DNA of 64,000 nt from the NCBI GenBank assembly GCA_026415035.1, contig JAOAHX010000006.1, positions 1 to 64,000 on the forward strand, read 5' to 3'. The DNA is from Thermodesulfobacteriota bacterium. Lineage in GTDB: Bacteria; Desulfobacterota; BSN033; UBA1163. The notes beneath the pieces were generated by a model that saw only the letters and a program-made list of their open reading frames with translations, had not been told where the DNA came from and made no database searches. This document shows, in pieces, positions 51,569 to 62,200 of this stretch; the stretch's first letter is position 1; every line of letters begins with the position of its first letter. Both the position numbers and the translations under genes were made by a program.

Positions 51569-52279
51569 CTATTTGCCGAACACCTCTTTCAGAAGGTCCG
51601 TGGTGCGGGCAGCAGGATTGGTGCGGATCTTCTTCTCCTCCTCGCCGAGGACGTGAAAGAGCCCGTCAAGGGCCTTGGTGACCACATAGTGATCGATATC
51701 AAAGGTCTCCTTTTTGACGAAAGGGATGGATTCATACCGTCCGACCAGTTCCTTGTACTGACGGGTCACCCCCACTTCGTTCATCGCCCGGTCGACGATG
51801 GGTTTGAAGAGGGCCGCAAGCTTATCAGCGGTTTTTCTCTTAAAATATTCTGTCGCCGCGGTCTCGTGGCCCGAAAAGATCTTCCTCACGTCTTCGAAGG
51901 TCATCTCTCCGATCGCATCCCAGAAGATCTGTTTGGCAGAAGGGGCGGCCCTTTCCGCGGCCCGGTTCATGCTCAAGATGAATTCATCGACCTGAGGCCC
52001 ATAGCCCACTGCCCTCAACCCTTTCTCGAGGGTCCGGAGTTTCTCGGGCATCAAAATCTTGATGGCCTCGTTGAGGAAGTAGCCGTCGGTCTTTCCGGTG
52101 AGTTTGACCGTGTTTTCCGTGCCCACCTTCAGGGCCTCCTTCAACCCTTCGCCGATCTTCGCATCGGTCAATCCTTTCTGCTCGCCGATGCCTATGCCTT
52201 TGAGGAGGCGGTCGAGCTGGGCAGAAGCGGGAGGTGAAAATAGGAAGAGGATGAAAAAAAGGGGGATGATACGAACCAT
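51569..52279 (-). CDS. DUF4197-family secreted protein
   Basis: A 236-residue exported protein. A signal peptide (about 1-19, ending SPPASA) precedes the DUF4197 domain: [43 protein letters not shown] and the C-terminal [20 protein letters not shown]. The ATG at 52279 has AAAGGAGG before it; upstream codons are 5' leader. Function unknown. It leads the leftward envelope operon from a good promoter and is divergent from rsmG. Confidence 0.87.
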   Translation of the reverse strand: MVRIIPLFFILFLFSPPASAQLDRLLKGIGIGEQKGLTDAKIGEGLKEALKVGTENTVKLTGKTDGYFLNEAIKILMPEKLRTLEKGLRAVGYGPQVDEFILSMNRAAERAAPSAKQIFWDAIGEMTFEDVRKIFSGHETAATEYFKRKTADKLAALFKPIVDRAMNEVGVTRQYKELVGRYESIPFVKKETFDIDHYVVTKALDGLFHVLGEEEKKIRTNPAARTTDLLKEVFGK

Positions 52280-52325
52280 CTGGCCGACCTCCTTTCTCGA
52301 TGGTCGTTTCGGACCTTCCAACCCA

Positions 52326-52354
52326 TCATACCCCTCCTTTCGTTGGATTTCAAT
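52326..52354 (-). promoter_or_regulatory. Promoter of the DUF4197-AsmA-DUF748 operon
   Basis: On the minus strand TTGAAA (52354-52349), 17 bases, TATGAT (52331-52326), close to consensus. The start near 52319 gives a leader of about 40 bases. Confidence 0.6.
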
Positions 52355-52404
52355 CGAAAATTTCCCAATGGCCAAAGCGTTAGGTCTGTGATATAAGAGA
52401 GCCG

Positions 52405-53061
52405 ATGGAGGCCCGAAACAGGATCCTTCTGATCAAAGGGGCCAAGGCCTTCGGGATCGTCCTGACCGAACGTTCCGTGGAGGCCTTCGATCTCTACCTC
52501 CGGGAGCTTCTCAAGTGGAACCGGAAGATGAACCTCACGGCCATACGGAGTGAAAAGGAGATCGTGGTGAAGCATTTTATCGACTCCCTCGCCGTGGTCC
52601 CCCATCTGTCCGGAGCTACTGCCCTCCTCGACATCGGCTCAGGAGCGGGTTTCCCAGGCCTCCCCATCAAAATGGTCATGCCTGACCTCGAGGTGGTGCT
52701 GCTGGAATCCGTTCAGAAAAAAGTCCATTTCCAGTCTCATGTCATACGGATTTTGAGACTCCAAGGGGTCAAAGCCATTCACGGTCGGGCCCAGGACGAA
52801 GAGGTCCTCGGATATTGGGAGGGGAGATTCGATGCGGTGGTCGCACGGGCTTTTTCCGACCTGAAGACCCTGCTCCGCCTTGGAAATCCCTTTTTGAAAT
52901 CCAAAGGCCTTCTTATCGCATTGAAAGGACCGGCATTTAAACGGGAGTTGACCTCCCTCTCTTCTCCGGAGGTCTTTCCTCTCCGGTTAGACCGAAGGGT
53001 CGATTATACCCTCCCTTTCACCACGCTCCATCGAACCCTCCTGCTATTTAGGAGGGATTGA
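52405..53061 (+). CDS. rsmG: 16S rRNA (guanine527-N7)-methyltransferase RsmG
   Basis: A 218-residue SAM-dependent methyltransferase. It has the RsmG opening LLKWNRKMNLTAIRSEKE, the SAM site LLDIGSGAGFPGLPIK and the C-terminal VVARAFSDLKTLLRL. It methylates G527 of 16S rRNA. No other 'gid' or chromosome partition gene, which often adjoins rsmG, is next to it. It is divergent from the DUF4197 gene. Confidence 0.95.
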   Translation: MEARNRILLIKGAKAFGIVLTERSVEAFDLYLRELLKWNRKMNLTAIRSEKEIVVKHFIDSLAVVPHLSGATALLDIGSGAGFPGLPIKMVMPDLEVVLLESVQKKVHFQSHVIRILRLQGVKAIHGRAQDEEVLGYWEGRFDAVVARAFSDLKTLLRLGNPFLKSKGLLIALKGPAFKRELTSLSSPEVFPLRLDRRVDYTLPFTTLHRTLLLFRRD

Positions 53062-53825
53062 GGTCAGGCTCTTCCTCGTTCCCAGTGGTTTTCTGTCAAA
53101 GAGGCGAGGTGGCTGGGAAGATCTGCATCGACCATCAGGAAGGAGGTGTGGAAAGGAGAACTCCTTCCGCCCACCTTTTCGCCTCGATCTTGGGAAATGG
53201 GGGCATTAAGGGGATTGGGGCAACGGTAATTCGGGTCTACAAACCCCTACACTCCCCACCGGCTCTTGGAGGTAAAGAGTTTGTGCTTAATCGAGGTCCC
53301 TCTTTCTTCTAAAAAGAGTTGCAAGGGCTACCCTCCCATCCTTTGCCTTGATTCCCTCCTCACTGAAGGAGAGGGTCTATCGAGCGGATGGAGTCGATCT
53401 CGGGGTCAAGCAGGGCCAAGGGCTTTTTCATCGGCTTCGGTTTCAAGGCCCAGGAGGTCCTTAAAAGAATCAATCTCTAAGGGCTCAATTGACCGAAATC
53501 CAACCGATCGGTTTTGACCATGGTCCCTCGCCTTTTCACCCAAACCCGGTACTTTCGAGACCTTCGGGGTCGAATCGACCCGGTTTAAACCCATTGGCTC
53601 TTTGACGGAGACCTAACGCTACCCTGCGCAAAAGATGCGTAATGAGTCAAGCCCTCGGGGATAAAAAAGGGGAAAAGATATTCATTCCGACCGTCTCTCC
53701 CTTTTCCCAGTAGAGGTCTTAATCAAAATATGTTATCCAGAATGGAGGAGAGGCAAAGGAAGGCCTCCGATTCAAATCGGGAGGACCTGATGGATGAGAC
53801 ATCGAGCTTGAGGGGAGGGATGACC
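53062..53825. other. Long non-coding stretch with several hairpins
   Basis: About 760 bases with no supported gene. Hairpins seen are GGAAAGGAG/CTCCTTCC near 53146-53164, a UUCG-type hairpin near 53559-53571, GGGTCG-AAT-CGACCC at 53567-53581 and GGGAAAAG/CTTTTCCC at 53670-53708. Small reading frames at 53058-53312 (+) and 53406-53594 (-) have no SD or recognised domain. No tRNA fold was found. It may be decayed coding sequence plus structured RNA. Confidence 0.6.
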
Positions 53826-54437
53826 ATGAAGGCCTATCGTTGGCTTTTTGCGTTCCTGCTGGCCTTCGTTCTCTCCGGCTGTGCCAAAGGCGGGACCCAT
53901 CTCATTCCCATTCGGTATGAACCCCAAAGGGATTTCGCCTCCCTTTCGGCGAGGATCGGGCCGACCCTGGGTCTGGTCGACTTCCGGGATGAGCGACCCG
54001 ACCCGCTCTATATTGGCCGCCACACGCCCTACGAAGGCACGCCGTCCTATTTCAAGAGCGATCCCTTTCCCCTGTCTCAGGCGATGATGGAATCGATCTC
54101 CCGAACCCTATCGCGCTTCGGGGTGAAGACCCTCTCCATCCCGAGCTGGGATGGGAAACCGGAGTCCCTGAAGGGGATCGAGGCCGATTCCGTCCTGAGG
54201 GTGGAGATCCGGAGGTTCTGGACCGAGGGACGGGCGGCCGCGTTTCGGACCCACGCCAAGACCTCGGTTCATCTGGTGATCCACCTCGGAGTGAAGCGGG
54301 AGGGGAAGGTCTTCACGAGGAATGTCGAGGTAGAAAAGGAAGGGACCTGGGCCAGATTGACCCCCCAGAGGGTCGAGGCCCTGGTCAATCAGGCCCTGGC
54401 CGAGATCCTTGATGCCTTTTTTGCCAACCCTTATTGA
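53826..54437 (+). CDS. Lipoprotein of unknown function
   Basis: A 203-residue protein with a lipoprotein signal: hydrophobic LFAFLLAFVLSGC with Cys20-like lipobox LSGC. The rest (DFRDERPDPLYIG, a Ser/Arg-rich helix, LRVEIRRFW, and a C-terminal VEALVNQALAEIL) resembles the YajG-type lipoprotein layout but is not firmly assigned. ATG 53826 is favoured because GGGAGGG lies six bases ahead; ATG 53820 would be too near it. It may be an outer-membrane lipoprotein. It is 16 bases before pyk. Confidence 0.75.
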   Translation: MKAYRWLFAFLLAFVLSGCAKGGTHLIPIRYEPQRDFASLSARIGPTLGLVDFRDERPDPLYIGRHTPYEGTPSYFKSDPFPLSQAMMESISRTLSRFGVKTLSIPSWDGKPESLKGIEADSVLRVEIRRFWTEGRAAAFRTHAKTSVHLVIHLGVKREGKVFTRNVEVEKEGTWARLTPQRVEALVNQALAEILDAFFANPY

Positions 54438-54453
54438 ACAAGACAAAGGAACG

Positions 54454-55881
54454 ATGAACGACCTCCGCCCACGAAAGACGAAGATCGTCTGTACCCTCGG
54501 TCCCGCGAGCGAATCCCCGGCCGTCCTCAAATCGCTGATCCAGGCCGGGATGGACGTGGTCCGGCTCAATTTTTCTCACGGAACGCACGAGGAGCATCTC
54601 AACAAGATCAAGGAGATCCGGAGGCTCTCCGACCAACTTCAGAAGCCTGTGGCCATCCTTCAGGACCTTTCCGGACCGAAGATCCGGGTCGGCAGGGTGA
54701 AGGAGGGAGGCGTGGAATTGAAACGGGGTGAGAAATTCACCCTGACCAACCGGAAGATCTCGGGAGATGAGAGAGGCGTCTCTGTCAACTATGCGTCTCT
54801 TCCAAGGGAGGTGAAGGCTGGAGACACCCTCCTCCTGGCCGATGGGGCCATCGAACTTCAGGTCCTGAAGAGCAATGGCCAGGACATCGAGTGCCAGGTG
54901 ACGGTGGGAGGACGGCTCACCTCTAACAAGGGGATCAACTTTCCGACCGGCACGATCCGTATCTCCCCCTTTACCAAGAAGGACAGAGACGATCTTCTCT
55001 TCGGCCTTCGGAACGGTGTGGACATGGTGAGCCTCTCCTATGTGAAGGATGCGGGGGATATCGAGAGGGTGAAGGGTTTCTTGAAGAAATATTCCTCCTC
55101 CCTTCCGGTCATCGCCAAGATCGAGAGGAAGGAGGCCCTGGAGAGGATCGACGAGATCCTCTCGGTCTCCGATGGCATCATGGTCGCCCGTGGAGATTTG
55201 GGCGTGGAGACTCCGATTGAGAAGATCCCCAATGTTCAGAAGAGGCTGATCCTGAAGGCCAACGGCCTGGGAAAGCCGGTGATCACCGCGACCCAGATGC
55301 TCCGGTCGATGGTCGATCAGAACCGGCCCACCCGGGCAGAGGTGACCGATGTGGTCAACGCCATCTACGACGGGACCGATGCGGTCATGCTCTCGGAGGA
55401 GACGGCCATTGGGCGGTTCCCCGTGGAGACGGTCCGGATGATGGCCAAAATCGCCACGGCGGCCGAAGAGGAATTCCCCCACCATCGGTTTATCGAGAGA
55501 GGAAGCGAAGGGGAGGGCGGCCTTCCAGAGGCGATCAGCCATGCGGCCTCGATCCTCTCCGAGAGGGTGAAGGCCGTGGCCATTGTCGTTCCCACGGAGT
55601 CTGGGAGCACGGCACGATGGGTGTCGAGGTTACGTCCGCGGCAGCCCATCCTCGCCCTGAGCCGCCATTATTCCACCGTCAGAAGCCTCAATCTCTGTTG
55701 GGGGGTCTATCCGATCCTCGTCTCCGATTGGAGGGACACGGACGATATGCTCGAGCGGGCGAAACAGGTCCCCAAGAAGATCGGGATGGCCTCCAAAGGG
55801 GACCGGATCGTCATCATCGCGGGGGTTCCCATCAGCATCCCCGGCACCACCAACTTGATCAAGGTGGAGGTCGTGGAATAA
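54454..55881 (+). CDS. pyk: Pyruvate kinase
   Basis: A 475-residue pyruvate kinase. The N-terminal TKIVCTLGPASES, the MDVVRLNFSHG, LQDLSGPKIRVG, the catalytic IAKIERKEAL (catalytic Lys) and the MVARGDLGVE, TQMLRSM segments are all there. It transfers phosphate from PEP to ADP in glycolysis. The ATG at 54454 has AAAGGA upstream. It is followed by hflK after 41 bases. Confidence 0.97.
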   Translation: MNDLRPRKTKIVCTLGPASESPAVLKSLIQAGMDVVRLNFSHGTHEEHLNKIKEIRRLSDQLQKPVAILQDLSGPKIRVGRVKEGGVELKRGEKFTLTNRKISGDERGVSVNYASLPREVKAGDTLLLADGAIELQVLKSNGQDIECQVTVGGRLTSNKGINFPTGTIRISPFTKKDRDDLLFGLRNGVDMVSLSYVKDAGDIERVKGFLKKYSSSLPVIAKIERKEALERIDEILSVSDGIMVARGDLGVETPIEKIPNVQKRLILKANGLGKPVITATQMLRSMVDQNRPTRAEVTDVVNAIYDGTDAVMLSEETAIGRFPVETVRMMAKIATAAEEEFPHHRFIERGSEGEGGLPEAISHAASILSERVKAVAIVVPTESGSTARWVSRLRPRQPILALSRHYSTVRSLNLCWGVYPILVSDWRDTDDMLERAKQVPKKIGMASKGDRIVIIAGVPISIPGTTNLIKVEVVE

Positions 55882-55922
55882 AATGGAGGGCATCCGCTTT
55901 TAGCACCGCAAGAGGCGAGACG

Positions 55923-56954
55923 ATGGCTTGGCAGGACGATGATTACGGGAGAAGGTCGAGGCCTCCGACGATGGAGGAGGTCCTGGGTGGCGTTCGGGAA
56001 AGGTTCAGGGGGTGGGGAAGCAGAAAATTTCTCATCGCCCTCTTGGCCCTTCCAGTCCTCCTCTGGCTGGCCTCCGGGATTTACATCGTCGGTCCGGGCG
56101 AGGAAGGGGTGGTCCGGCAGTTCGGAAAGGAGGTGGACCGGACGCCTCCTGGGTTGCGGTACCGGCTTCCCTGGCCCATTCAGACCCACAACGTCGTCCA
56201 CCTGACCAAGGTGAGACGGGCCGAGATCGGTTTCAGGACGGACCCCTATTCTGGAAAGGTGAAGCCCGAGCCGAAGGAGGCCCTGATGCTCACCGGCGAC
56301 GAGAACATCGTCGATGCCCAGCTCTTCGTCCAGTATGTGGTGAAAGACCCCTCCCAGTTTCTCTTCCGCGTTCGAAATCCGGAGGCGGTCTTGAAGTCCT
56401 CCGCGGAGGTCGCCCTCCGGAGCGTCGTGGGAAGAAATACGATCGACTTCACCATGACCGAGGGCCGGGTGGTCGTTCAGGACGAGATCAAGAAGTACCT
56501 TCAGGCCCTTCTCGATGAATACGAGACGGGACTGATGGTGACTGAGGCGAGGCTCCTCGTGGTAGATCCGCCCGAGGAGGTCAAGGATGCCTTTCACGAT
56601 GTGGTCAGGGCGTGGGAAGACCGGGAGCGATTGGTTCGGGAGGCGGAGGGTTACCGGGAGGACCTCATTCCCAAAGCCAAAGGGGAGGCCGCCCAGATGG
56701 TCCAGGCTGGAGAGGCCTATAAGGAACAGCGGGTGATCCGGGCCCAGGGAGATGCGGGCCGATACTTGGATGTCCTCAAGGCCTATCGAAAAGGGAGAGA
56801 GGTCACCCGGGAGCGGCTCTATCTGGAAACCCTCGAGAAGATCCTGGCGGGTAAGGAGAAGTATATCCTCCCCCCCGACGGAGGCTCGGTCCTCAAATGG
56901 CTTCCGCTCAAAGAAGGGGCTTCCGTCAAAGAGAAGGAAGGAAAAAAGGAGTAG
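55923..56954 (+). CDS. hflK: HflK, SPFH-domain subunit of the FtsH modulator
   Basis: A 343-residue membrane protein. A short N-terminal cytoplasmic tail, one helix (about 38-55) and then an SPFH domain (PGEEGVVRQFGKEV, PGLRYRLPWPIQ) and C-terminal coiled coil. HflK with HflC makes a large ring around FtsH and limits its proteolysis. The start ATG at 55923 lies after the pyk stop; GCAAGAGGCGAG gives only a weak SD. Confidence 0.94.
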   Translation: MAWQDDDYGRRSRPPTMEEVLGGVRERFRGWGSRKFLIALLALPVLLWLASGIYIVGPGEEGVVRQFGKEVDRTPPGLRYRLPWPIQTHNVVHLTKVRRAEIGFRTDPYSGKVKPEPKEALMLTGDENIVDAQLFVQYVVKDPSQFLFRVRNPEAVLKSSAEVALRSVVGRNTIDFTMTEGRVVVQDEIKKYLQALLDEYETGLMVTEARLLVVDPPEEVKDAFHDVVRAWEDRERLVREAEGYREDLIPKAKGEAAQMVQAGEAYKEQRVIRAQGDAGRYLDVLKAYRKGREVTRERLYLETLEKILAGKEKYILPPDGGSVLKWLPLKEGASVKEKEGKKE

Positions 56955-56957
56955 GCG

Positions 56958-57830
56958 ATGAATGGAAGGAAACGGATGGCCACGATCCTCCTGGTCTTGA
57001 TCACCCTTCTCCTCCTTTCCGGCTCCGCCTTCACGATCGACGAGAAGGAACAGGCGATCATCACCCAGTTCGGAAAGTATGTCCGGACGATCAAAGAGCC
57101 GGGGTTGCACTTTAAGATCCCCTTCATTCAAAAACTGCACCTCTTCGACAAACGGGTCCTCACCACGGATGCGGCCGCGGTGGAGTATATCACCCTCGAC
57201 AAGAAAAGGGTGGTCGTCGATCACATCTCGAGGTGGAAGATCGAAGACCCCTTGGAATTCTACCGGAGCGTGAGGACCGAAGCAGGGGCGCTGGCCAGGC
57301 TTGAGGATATTCTCGTGGCCCGTTTAAGGCAGGAGATCGCCAAACACACCTTCATCGGGTTTATCCGGGAGGAGAGGGAGAAGATCGTGGAGGCGGTTGC
57401 CAGGGATGCCCATGAACTGGCCAAGCGTTTCGGCATAAGGGTCATCGATGTGAGGATCAAGCGGGCCGACCTCCCCAAGGAGGTCCAGGCCAGCGTCTAT
57501 GCCCGGATGCAGGCGGAACGGCATCGGATCGCCAAGCGTTATCGCGCAGAAGGAGAGCAGCGGGCCAAGGAGATCCGGGCCGAGACCGACAAGGAGCGGG
57601 AGATCATCCTCGCCAAGGCCTATCAGCAGCAAATGAAGCTTATCGGGGAAGGCGACGCCCGGGCCACCGAGATCTATGCCTCCGCTTACGAACAGGACGC
57701 GGAGTTTTACTCCTTCCTCCGGAGGCTTCAGGCCTACGAAAAGTTCTTCGAGGGAAAGACGACCGTCCTCCTCGAGTCAGATTCCGAACTCCTCAAATAC
57801 TTCCGAAGCCCCCGCCCCTCGGGCAAATAA
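56958..57830 (+). CDS. hflC: HflC, partner SPFH protein
   Basis: A 290-residue SPFH protein: N-terminal helix, FTIDEKEQAIITQFGKYV and PGLHFKIPFIQ motifs, then a coiled-coil stretch with a high Arg/Glu content and short C-tail. It assembles with HflK around FtsH. The 3-base gap to hflK points to tight coupling. Confidence 0.95.
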   Translation: MNGRKRMATILLVLITLLLLSGSAFTIDEKEQAIITQFGKYVRTIKEPGLHFKIPFIQKLHLFDKRVLTTDAAAVEYITLDKKRVVVDHISRWKIEDPLEFYRSVRTEAGALARLEDILVARLRQEIAKHTFIGFIREEREKIVEAVARDAHELAKRFGIRVIDVRIKRADLPKEVQASVYARMQAERHRIAKRYRAEGEQRAKEIRAETDKEREIILAKAYQQQMKLIGEGDARATEIYASAYEQDAEFYSFLRRLQAYEKFFEGKTTVLLESDSELLKYFRSPRPSGK

Positions 57831-58016
57831 GTCTGTTAGAGGCGAGCCCTTTAAGGGGGGAGGAACTTCTCTCCCTGCTCCTATCCTGTTCATGGACACT
57901 CCCTGACGTTTGGAACGGGTCCGGAGGGAGGGCGATCCGGACAGACGGGGGATTGGGTGACCCAGAGGGGGCGATGGACGGAGGCATCTGCCTCGGAGGA
58001 CGAAAGAGGGGGCTCA
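57831..58016 (+). promoter_or_regulatory. Structured 5' leader of mgtE
   Basis: The 186 bases before mgtE hold several hairpins: GTCCGGA (57919-57925) with TCCGGAC (57936-57942), and GAGGCA-TC-TGCCTC near 57980. It starts with CTGTTAGAGGCGAG, reminiscent of the GTTAGGTGAGG core of the M-box magnesium riboswitch, but the remaining M-box parts are not recognisable. A magnesium-responsive leader is possible, not shown. Confidence 0.3.
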
Positions 58017-59369
58017 ATGAAATTTTATCGATTGATCAAACCGGAGGTCCAGGCCTTAATCGAAGAGAGAAGATGGGCCGAGTTGAAAGAGGCCCTGAAG
58101 GGAATCGCGGTCCCGGATATCGCCGATCTGTTGCTCGATCTGGGAAAGAAGGACCGGATCATCCTCTTCCGCCTCTTGCCCAGGCCATTATCTTCCGAGG
58201 TATTTACCTATTTGGAGTCGAGCCACAAGGATGCCCTCCTCAAGGAGATGACGGACGGGGAGACCCGCTCTCTTCTGGCCGATCTCAGCCCGGATGACCG
58301 CACCGAGATCTTCGAGGAGCTCCCGGGACAGGCCACCCAGAGATTGCTCAACCTCCTCGATCCCGAGGACCGGAAAGAGACCCTGAAACTGCTTGGCTAT
58401 CCCGAAGAGAGCGTGGGGAGGCTCATGACCCCGGACTACGTGGCCATCCGCCCCGAGTGGACGGTGGAGGAGGCCCTCAACCATATTCGGACGAGGGGGA
58501 AGGACAGCGAGACGATCAATGTCGTCTACGTGGTCGATCCCTCCTGGAAACTGTTGGATGACCTTCCCCTTCGACGCTTGATCCTTGCCAGGCCGTCCGA
58601 TCCGGTTGAACAGATCATGGATCATGCCTTCGTCAGCATCTCCGCCTACGAAGACCGGGAGAGGGCGGTCCGGCTCATCCAGCACTACGACCTCGACGTC
58701 CTTCCGGTCGTCGATTCGGAGGGGATCCTGGTCGGCATCGTGACGGTCGATGACGTCATGGACGTGGCCGAGGAGGAGGCGACCGAGGACTTTCAGAAGG
58801 TGGCCGCCGTTGCCCCGTTGAAGATGAACTATCGGGAATCGAGCATCTGGTCTCTTTACCGGAAACGGGTCGGGTGGCTCATCGCCCTGGTGCTGGTCAA
58901 CCTGGCCTCCTCGGGGGTGATCGCGGCCTACGAGGAGACCCTGGCCTCGGCGATCGTCCTGGCCTTCTTCATCCCCCTCCTGATCGACAGCGGTGGGAAT
59001 ACGGGCAGCCAGTCGGCAACCTTGATCGTCCGGGCCATCGCGATGGGCGATGTCAAACTGCGGGAGTGGTTCTGGGCCGTCAGCCGGGAGATCGGGGTGG
59101 GCCTCCTCCTCGGGTTGACGATGGGCGTGGGGGCTTGGTTGCTCGGGGTCTTCAAGGGAGGATACGAGATCGGGATCGTCGTTGGATTATCCATGGCCTC
59201 GATCGTGGTGGTCGCCAACCTGGTCGGGGTCGTCCTCCCCTTTCTGCTGAGTCGACTTCGAATGGACCCCGCGGTGGCCAGCAGCCCCCTGATCACCTCC
59301 ATCGCTGACGCCGTCGGTTTAGCGATCTATTTCTCCATTGCCACCTGGGTGCTTCGCACCCCCGGATGA
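58017..59369 (+). CDS. mgtE: Magnesium transporter MgtE
   Basis: A 450-residue protein with the full MgtE plan: N-terminal helical superfamily domain, two CBS domains (about 130-260; LMTPDYVAIRP, VEQIMDHAFVSIS, LPVVDSEGILVGIVTVDDV), the connecting helix and five C-terminal membrane helices with the ion-path motif GGNTGSQSATLIVRA. Mg2+ binding to the CBS part closes the channel. The ATG at 58017 has an AGAGGGGG site upstream. Confidence 0.95.
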   Translation: MKFYRLIKPEVQALIEERRWAELKEALKGIAVPDIADLLLDLGKKDRIILFRLLPRPLSSEVFTYLESSHKDALLKEMTDGETRSLLADLSPDDRTEIFEELPGQATQRLLNLLDPEDRKETLKLLGYPEESVGRLMTPDYVAIRPEWTVEEALNHIRTRGKDSETINVVYVVDPSWKLLDDLPLRRLILARPSDPVEQIMDHAFVSISAYEDRERAVRLIQHYDLDVLPVVDSEGILVGIVTVDDVMDVAEEEATEDFQKVAAVAPLKMNYRESSIWSLYRKRVGWLIALVLVNLASSGVIAAYEETLASAIVLAFFIPLLIDSGGNTGSQSATLIVRAIAMGDVKLREWFWAVSREIGVGLLLGLTMGVGAWLLGVFKGGYEIGIVVGLSMASIVVVANLVGVVLPFLLSRLRMDPAVASSPLITSIADAVGLAIYFSIATWVLRTPG

Positions 59370-59479
59370 AGCTGGGCTCAGGGTTGAGAGTCCCTCTGTT
59401 CGGGTAGGGTCAAGGATCATTCCACAGGCGAGGATTCGAGTAGACATCCCATCGTTCCGGGAGAAAGGAAGCGTGGGCC

Positions 59480-62200
59480 ATGCGTCGCTGGCATTCGATG
59501 GAGGCAGAGCAGGTTCTTCAGCATCTCGAGACGAACCTCGAGCAGGGGCTGAGCGAGGGAGAGGTTCAGAGGCGCCTCCGGAGATATGGCTTCAATGAAT
59601 TGAGAAGGGAAGAACGGATCTCTCCCCTTTCCCTCTTCTTCCGCCAGTTCAAAAACCCCCTTCTGATCATCCTCATGGTGGCCATCGGGCTTTCCGGCCT
59701 GGTGGGAGAGGCGGTCGATGCGGCCATCATCGCTGTCATCCTCCTCTTCTGCGTCCTCCTCGGCTTCATTCAGGAGTACCGGGCCGATCGGGCCCTGGAG
59801 GCCTTGAAGAGGATGCTCACCCCGACGATCACCGTGAGAAGGGAGGGCAGAGAGAAGGAGGTCACGATCAGGGAGTTGGTCCCGGGAGATCTTCTGGTCC
59901 TGGAGGCAGGAGACCGGATCCCGGCGGACGGAAGGATCGTGGAGAACCACTTCCTGAGATGCGACGAGGCCGCTCTGACCGGCGAGTCCATTCCCGTCGA
60001 AAAGGAGATTGCTCCCTTGCCCGAAGGGGTGAGGGCTGGCGATCGGAGGAACATGGTCTTTGCGGGCACCAGCGTCACCTTCGGAAGGGGGATGGCCGTC
60101 GTCACCTCCACCGGGATGGAGACCGAATTGGGAAGGATCGCCGGACAGGTGACCTCGGTCAGGGCGGAGAAGACGCCACTCGAGCGAAGGACGGAGGAGA
60201 TCGGAAAGTGGCTCGGAATCGGCGCCCTTTCGGTCTGTTTTTTAGTGGCCGCCTTCAGCATCCTCCGGGAGGCCCTCACCGGAAGGGTCGATTTCCCCTT
60301 CCTCGTCCGGATGGCGATGTTCACCGTGGCCTTGGCCGTGGCCGCGGTCCCAGAAGCCCTCTCCGCCATCGTGACCGGCGCCCTGGCGATCGGAATGCGG
60401 CAGATGGCCAAGAAGAATGCTCTGATCCGTAAGATGCCCGCGGTCGAGACCCTGGGCTGCACCACGGTGATCTGCACGGATAAGACCGGCACCCTCACCA
60501 GAGGCGAGATGACGGTGCGGAGGATATGGGCCGGAGGCCGTTGGGTGGAGGTTTCGGGCTCGGGTTATGCGCCGCAGGGAGAGATGAGAGGGTCGGGCCT
60601 TCTCCATCCGGAAGACCTTCCCGGCCTCCGGCTCCTCCTCCTGGGAGGGTTGCTCTGCAATGACTCCTCTTTGGAGGCCGAGGAGGGGAGATGGACCATC
60701 AAGGGCGATCCCACGGAAGGGGCCCTGGTGGTGGCAGCGGTCAAGGCGGGGATGCGCCAGGAAGAGACGAGGCGCGAGAACCCGAGGATCGAGGAGATCC
60801 CCTTCAGCTCCGAAAGGAAGAGGATGACGACCATCCACCAGATGAAAGACGGCCGAAGGCTCGCCTTCATGAAAGGGGCTCCCGAAGAGGTTCTGGCCAA
60901 GTGTGAACGGTGGATGGTGGAAGGGGAGCTCCGACCCCTGGGAGAGGCCGAGAGGGCGGAGATCCTCAAGGCGAACGAGGAGATGGCCCGGGATGCCTTA
61001 AGGGTCCTCGGGTTCGCTTACAAGGAGTGTCTGGAAGGAGCCGGATGTGAAATCGAATCGGTCGAGGCCGGGATGGTCTTCCTCGGGCTGGCAGGCATGA
61101 TCGACCCGCCCAGGGAGGAGGCGGTCGAGGCGATCCGGGTCTGTCAACAGGTGGGCATCAAGCCGGTGATGATCACGGGCGACCACAGGATCACGGCCCT
61201 CGCCATCGCCAAGGAGATGGGGATTTACCGCGAAGGCGATTCGATCCTGACAGGCGAGGAGCTGGAGCGGATCTCGGAGGAGGAACTCACCGAGAGGGTC
61301 GATCGCATCACGGTCTACGCCCGGGTCTCCCCTTTGGACAAACTGAAGATCGTCAAGGCCTGGAAACGGAGGGGGGAGGTCGTCGCCATGACGGGCGATG
61401 GTGTCAACGATGCGCCCGCCCTGAAACAGGCCGACATCGGGGTGGCCATGGGGATCACGGGCACGGAGATCACCAAAGAGTCAGCCGACATGATCCTGAC
61501 AGACGATAATTTTGCGACGATCGTGACGGCCATCGAACGGGGACGATGGATCTACGACAATATCAAGAAGTATCTGATCTACCTCCTCGAGAGCAATGTG
61601 GTGGAGGTGACCTTTGTGGGCGGGATGGTGATCCTGCTCGGACCGGAATATCTTCCGATCCTTCCTGCGGCGATCCTATACATCAATCTGGCCACCGATG
61701 GGCTGCCGGCCCTTGCCCTCGGGGTGAGTCCCCCCGACCCAGACATCATGCAGAGACCCCCTCGGGACCCCAAAGAGAGCGTCTTCACTTGGGACGTGAA
61801 GGCCTTCGTCCTGATGATCCTCGTCGTCGAGATCCCGATCCTCTCGTTTCTCTTCCTGAGGGAGCTTTCCGATCTGACCCACGGGAGGACGTTGATCTTT
61901 TTCTTCTTCGTCATCACGGAGCTGGTCATCGCCCTCCATCTCCGTTCCACCAAATATAGCGTCTTCACCGTGCCCCCGCACCGATGGCTCTGGATCGCCC
62001 TGGCCTGGGAGATCGTTCTCCTTTTGGCCATCCTCCAATTCCCCCGGTTGCTGGCCACCTTCGGGATCGACAAGCCCTCCCTCGAGGACCTCTGGATCAT
62101 TTTTGGCGCTTGCGCGGTGCTCACGATCGGGATGGAGGTGGTCAAAGGCCTGGTGAGGAGAAGAGCCTCCTTCTTTAGGAAGGGGGATTCACTGGGCTAA
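59480..62200 (+). CDS. P-type cation (calcium-like) ATPase
   Basis: A 906-residue P2-type ATPase. The phosphorylated Asp334 is in [12 protein letters not shown], with TGES in the actuator ([11 protein letters not shown]), [16 protein letters not shown] in the hinge, and membrane motifs PEAL (M4; SERCA has PEGL) and [12 protein letters not shown] (M6). It pumps Ca2+ or a similar cation using ATP. The M4 change and lack of a typical C-terminal tail leave Mn2+ or another ion open. Its 3' end overlaps the convergent pfk gene by 12 bases. Confidence 0.93.
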   Translation: MRRWHSMEAEQVLQHLETNLEQGLSEGEVQRRLRRYGFNELRREERISPLSLFFRQFKNPLLIILMVAIGLSGLVGEAVDAAIIAVILLFCVLLGFIQEYRADRALEALKRMLTPTITVRREGREKEVTIRELVPGDLLVLEAGDRIPADGRIVENHFLRCDEAALTGESIPVEKEIAPLPEGVRAGDRRNMVFAGTSVTFGRGMAVVTSTGMETELGRIAGQVTSVRAEKTPLERRTEEIGKWLGIGALSVCFLVAAFSILREALTGRVDFPFLVRMAMFTVALAVAAVPEALSAIVTGALAIGMRQMAKKNALIRKMPAVETLGCTTVICTDKTGTLTRGEMTVRRIWAGGRWVEVSGSGYAPQGEMRGSGLLHPEDLPGLRLLLLGGLLCNDSSLEAEEGRWTIKGDPTEGALVVAAVKAGMRQEETRRENPRIEEIPFSSERKRMTTIHQMKDGRRLAFMKGAPEEVLAKCERWMVEGELRPLGEAERAEILKANEEMARDALRVLGFAYKECLEGAGCEIESVEAGMVFLGLAGMIDPPREEAVEAIRVCQQVGIKPVMITGDHRITALAIAKEMGIYREGDSILTGEELERISEEELTERVDRITVYARVSPLDKLKIVKAWKRRGEVVAMTGDGVNDAPALKQADIGVAMGITGTEITKESADMILTDDNFATIVTAIERGRWIYDNIKKYLIYLLESNVVEVTFVGGMVILLGPEYLPILPAAILYINLATDGLPALALGVSPPDPDIMQRPPRDPKESVFTWDVKAFVLMILVVEIPILSFLFLRELSDLTHGRTLIFFFFVITELVIALHLRSTKYSVFTVPPHRWLWIALAWEIVLLLAILQFPRLLATFGIDKPSLEDLWIIFGACAVLTIGMEVVKGLVRRRASFFRKGDSLG

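Noticed and set aside
53406-53594. Minus-strand 62-codon frame in the long intergenic stretch
   Set aside because: No SD and no recognised domain; it also runs through a hairpin region.
57831-58016. Definite M-box riboswitch
   Set aside because: Only a short similarity at the 5' end was found; the conserved core could not be traced, so it is listed only as a candidate leader.
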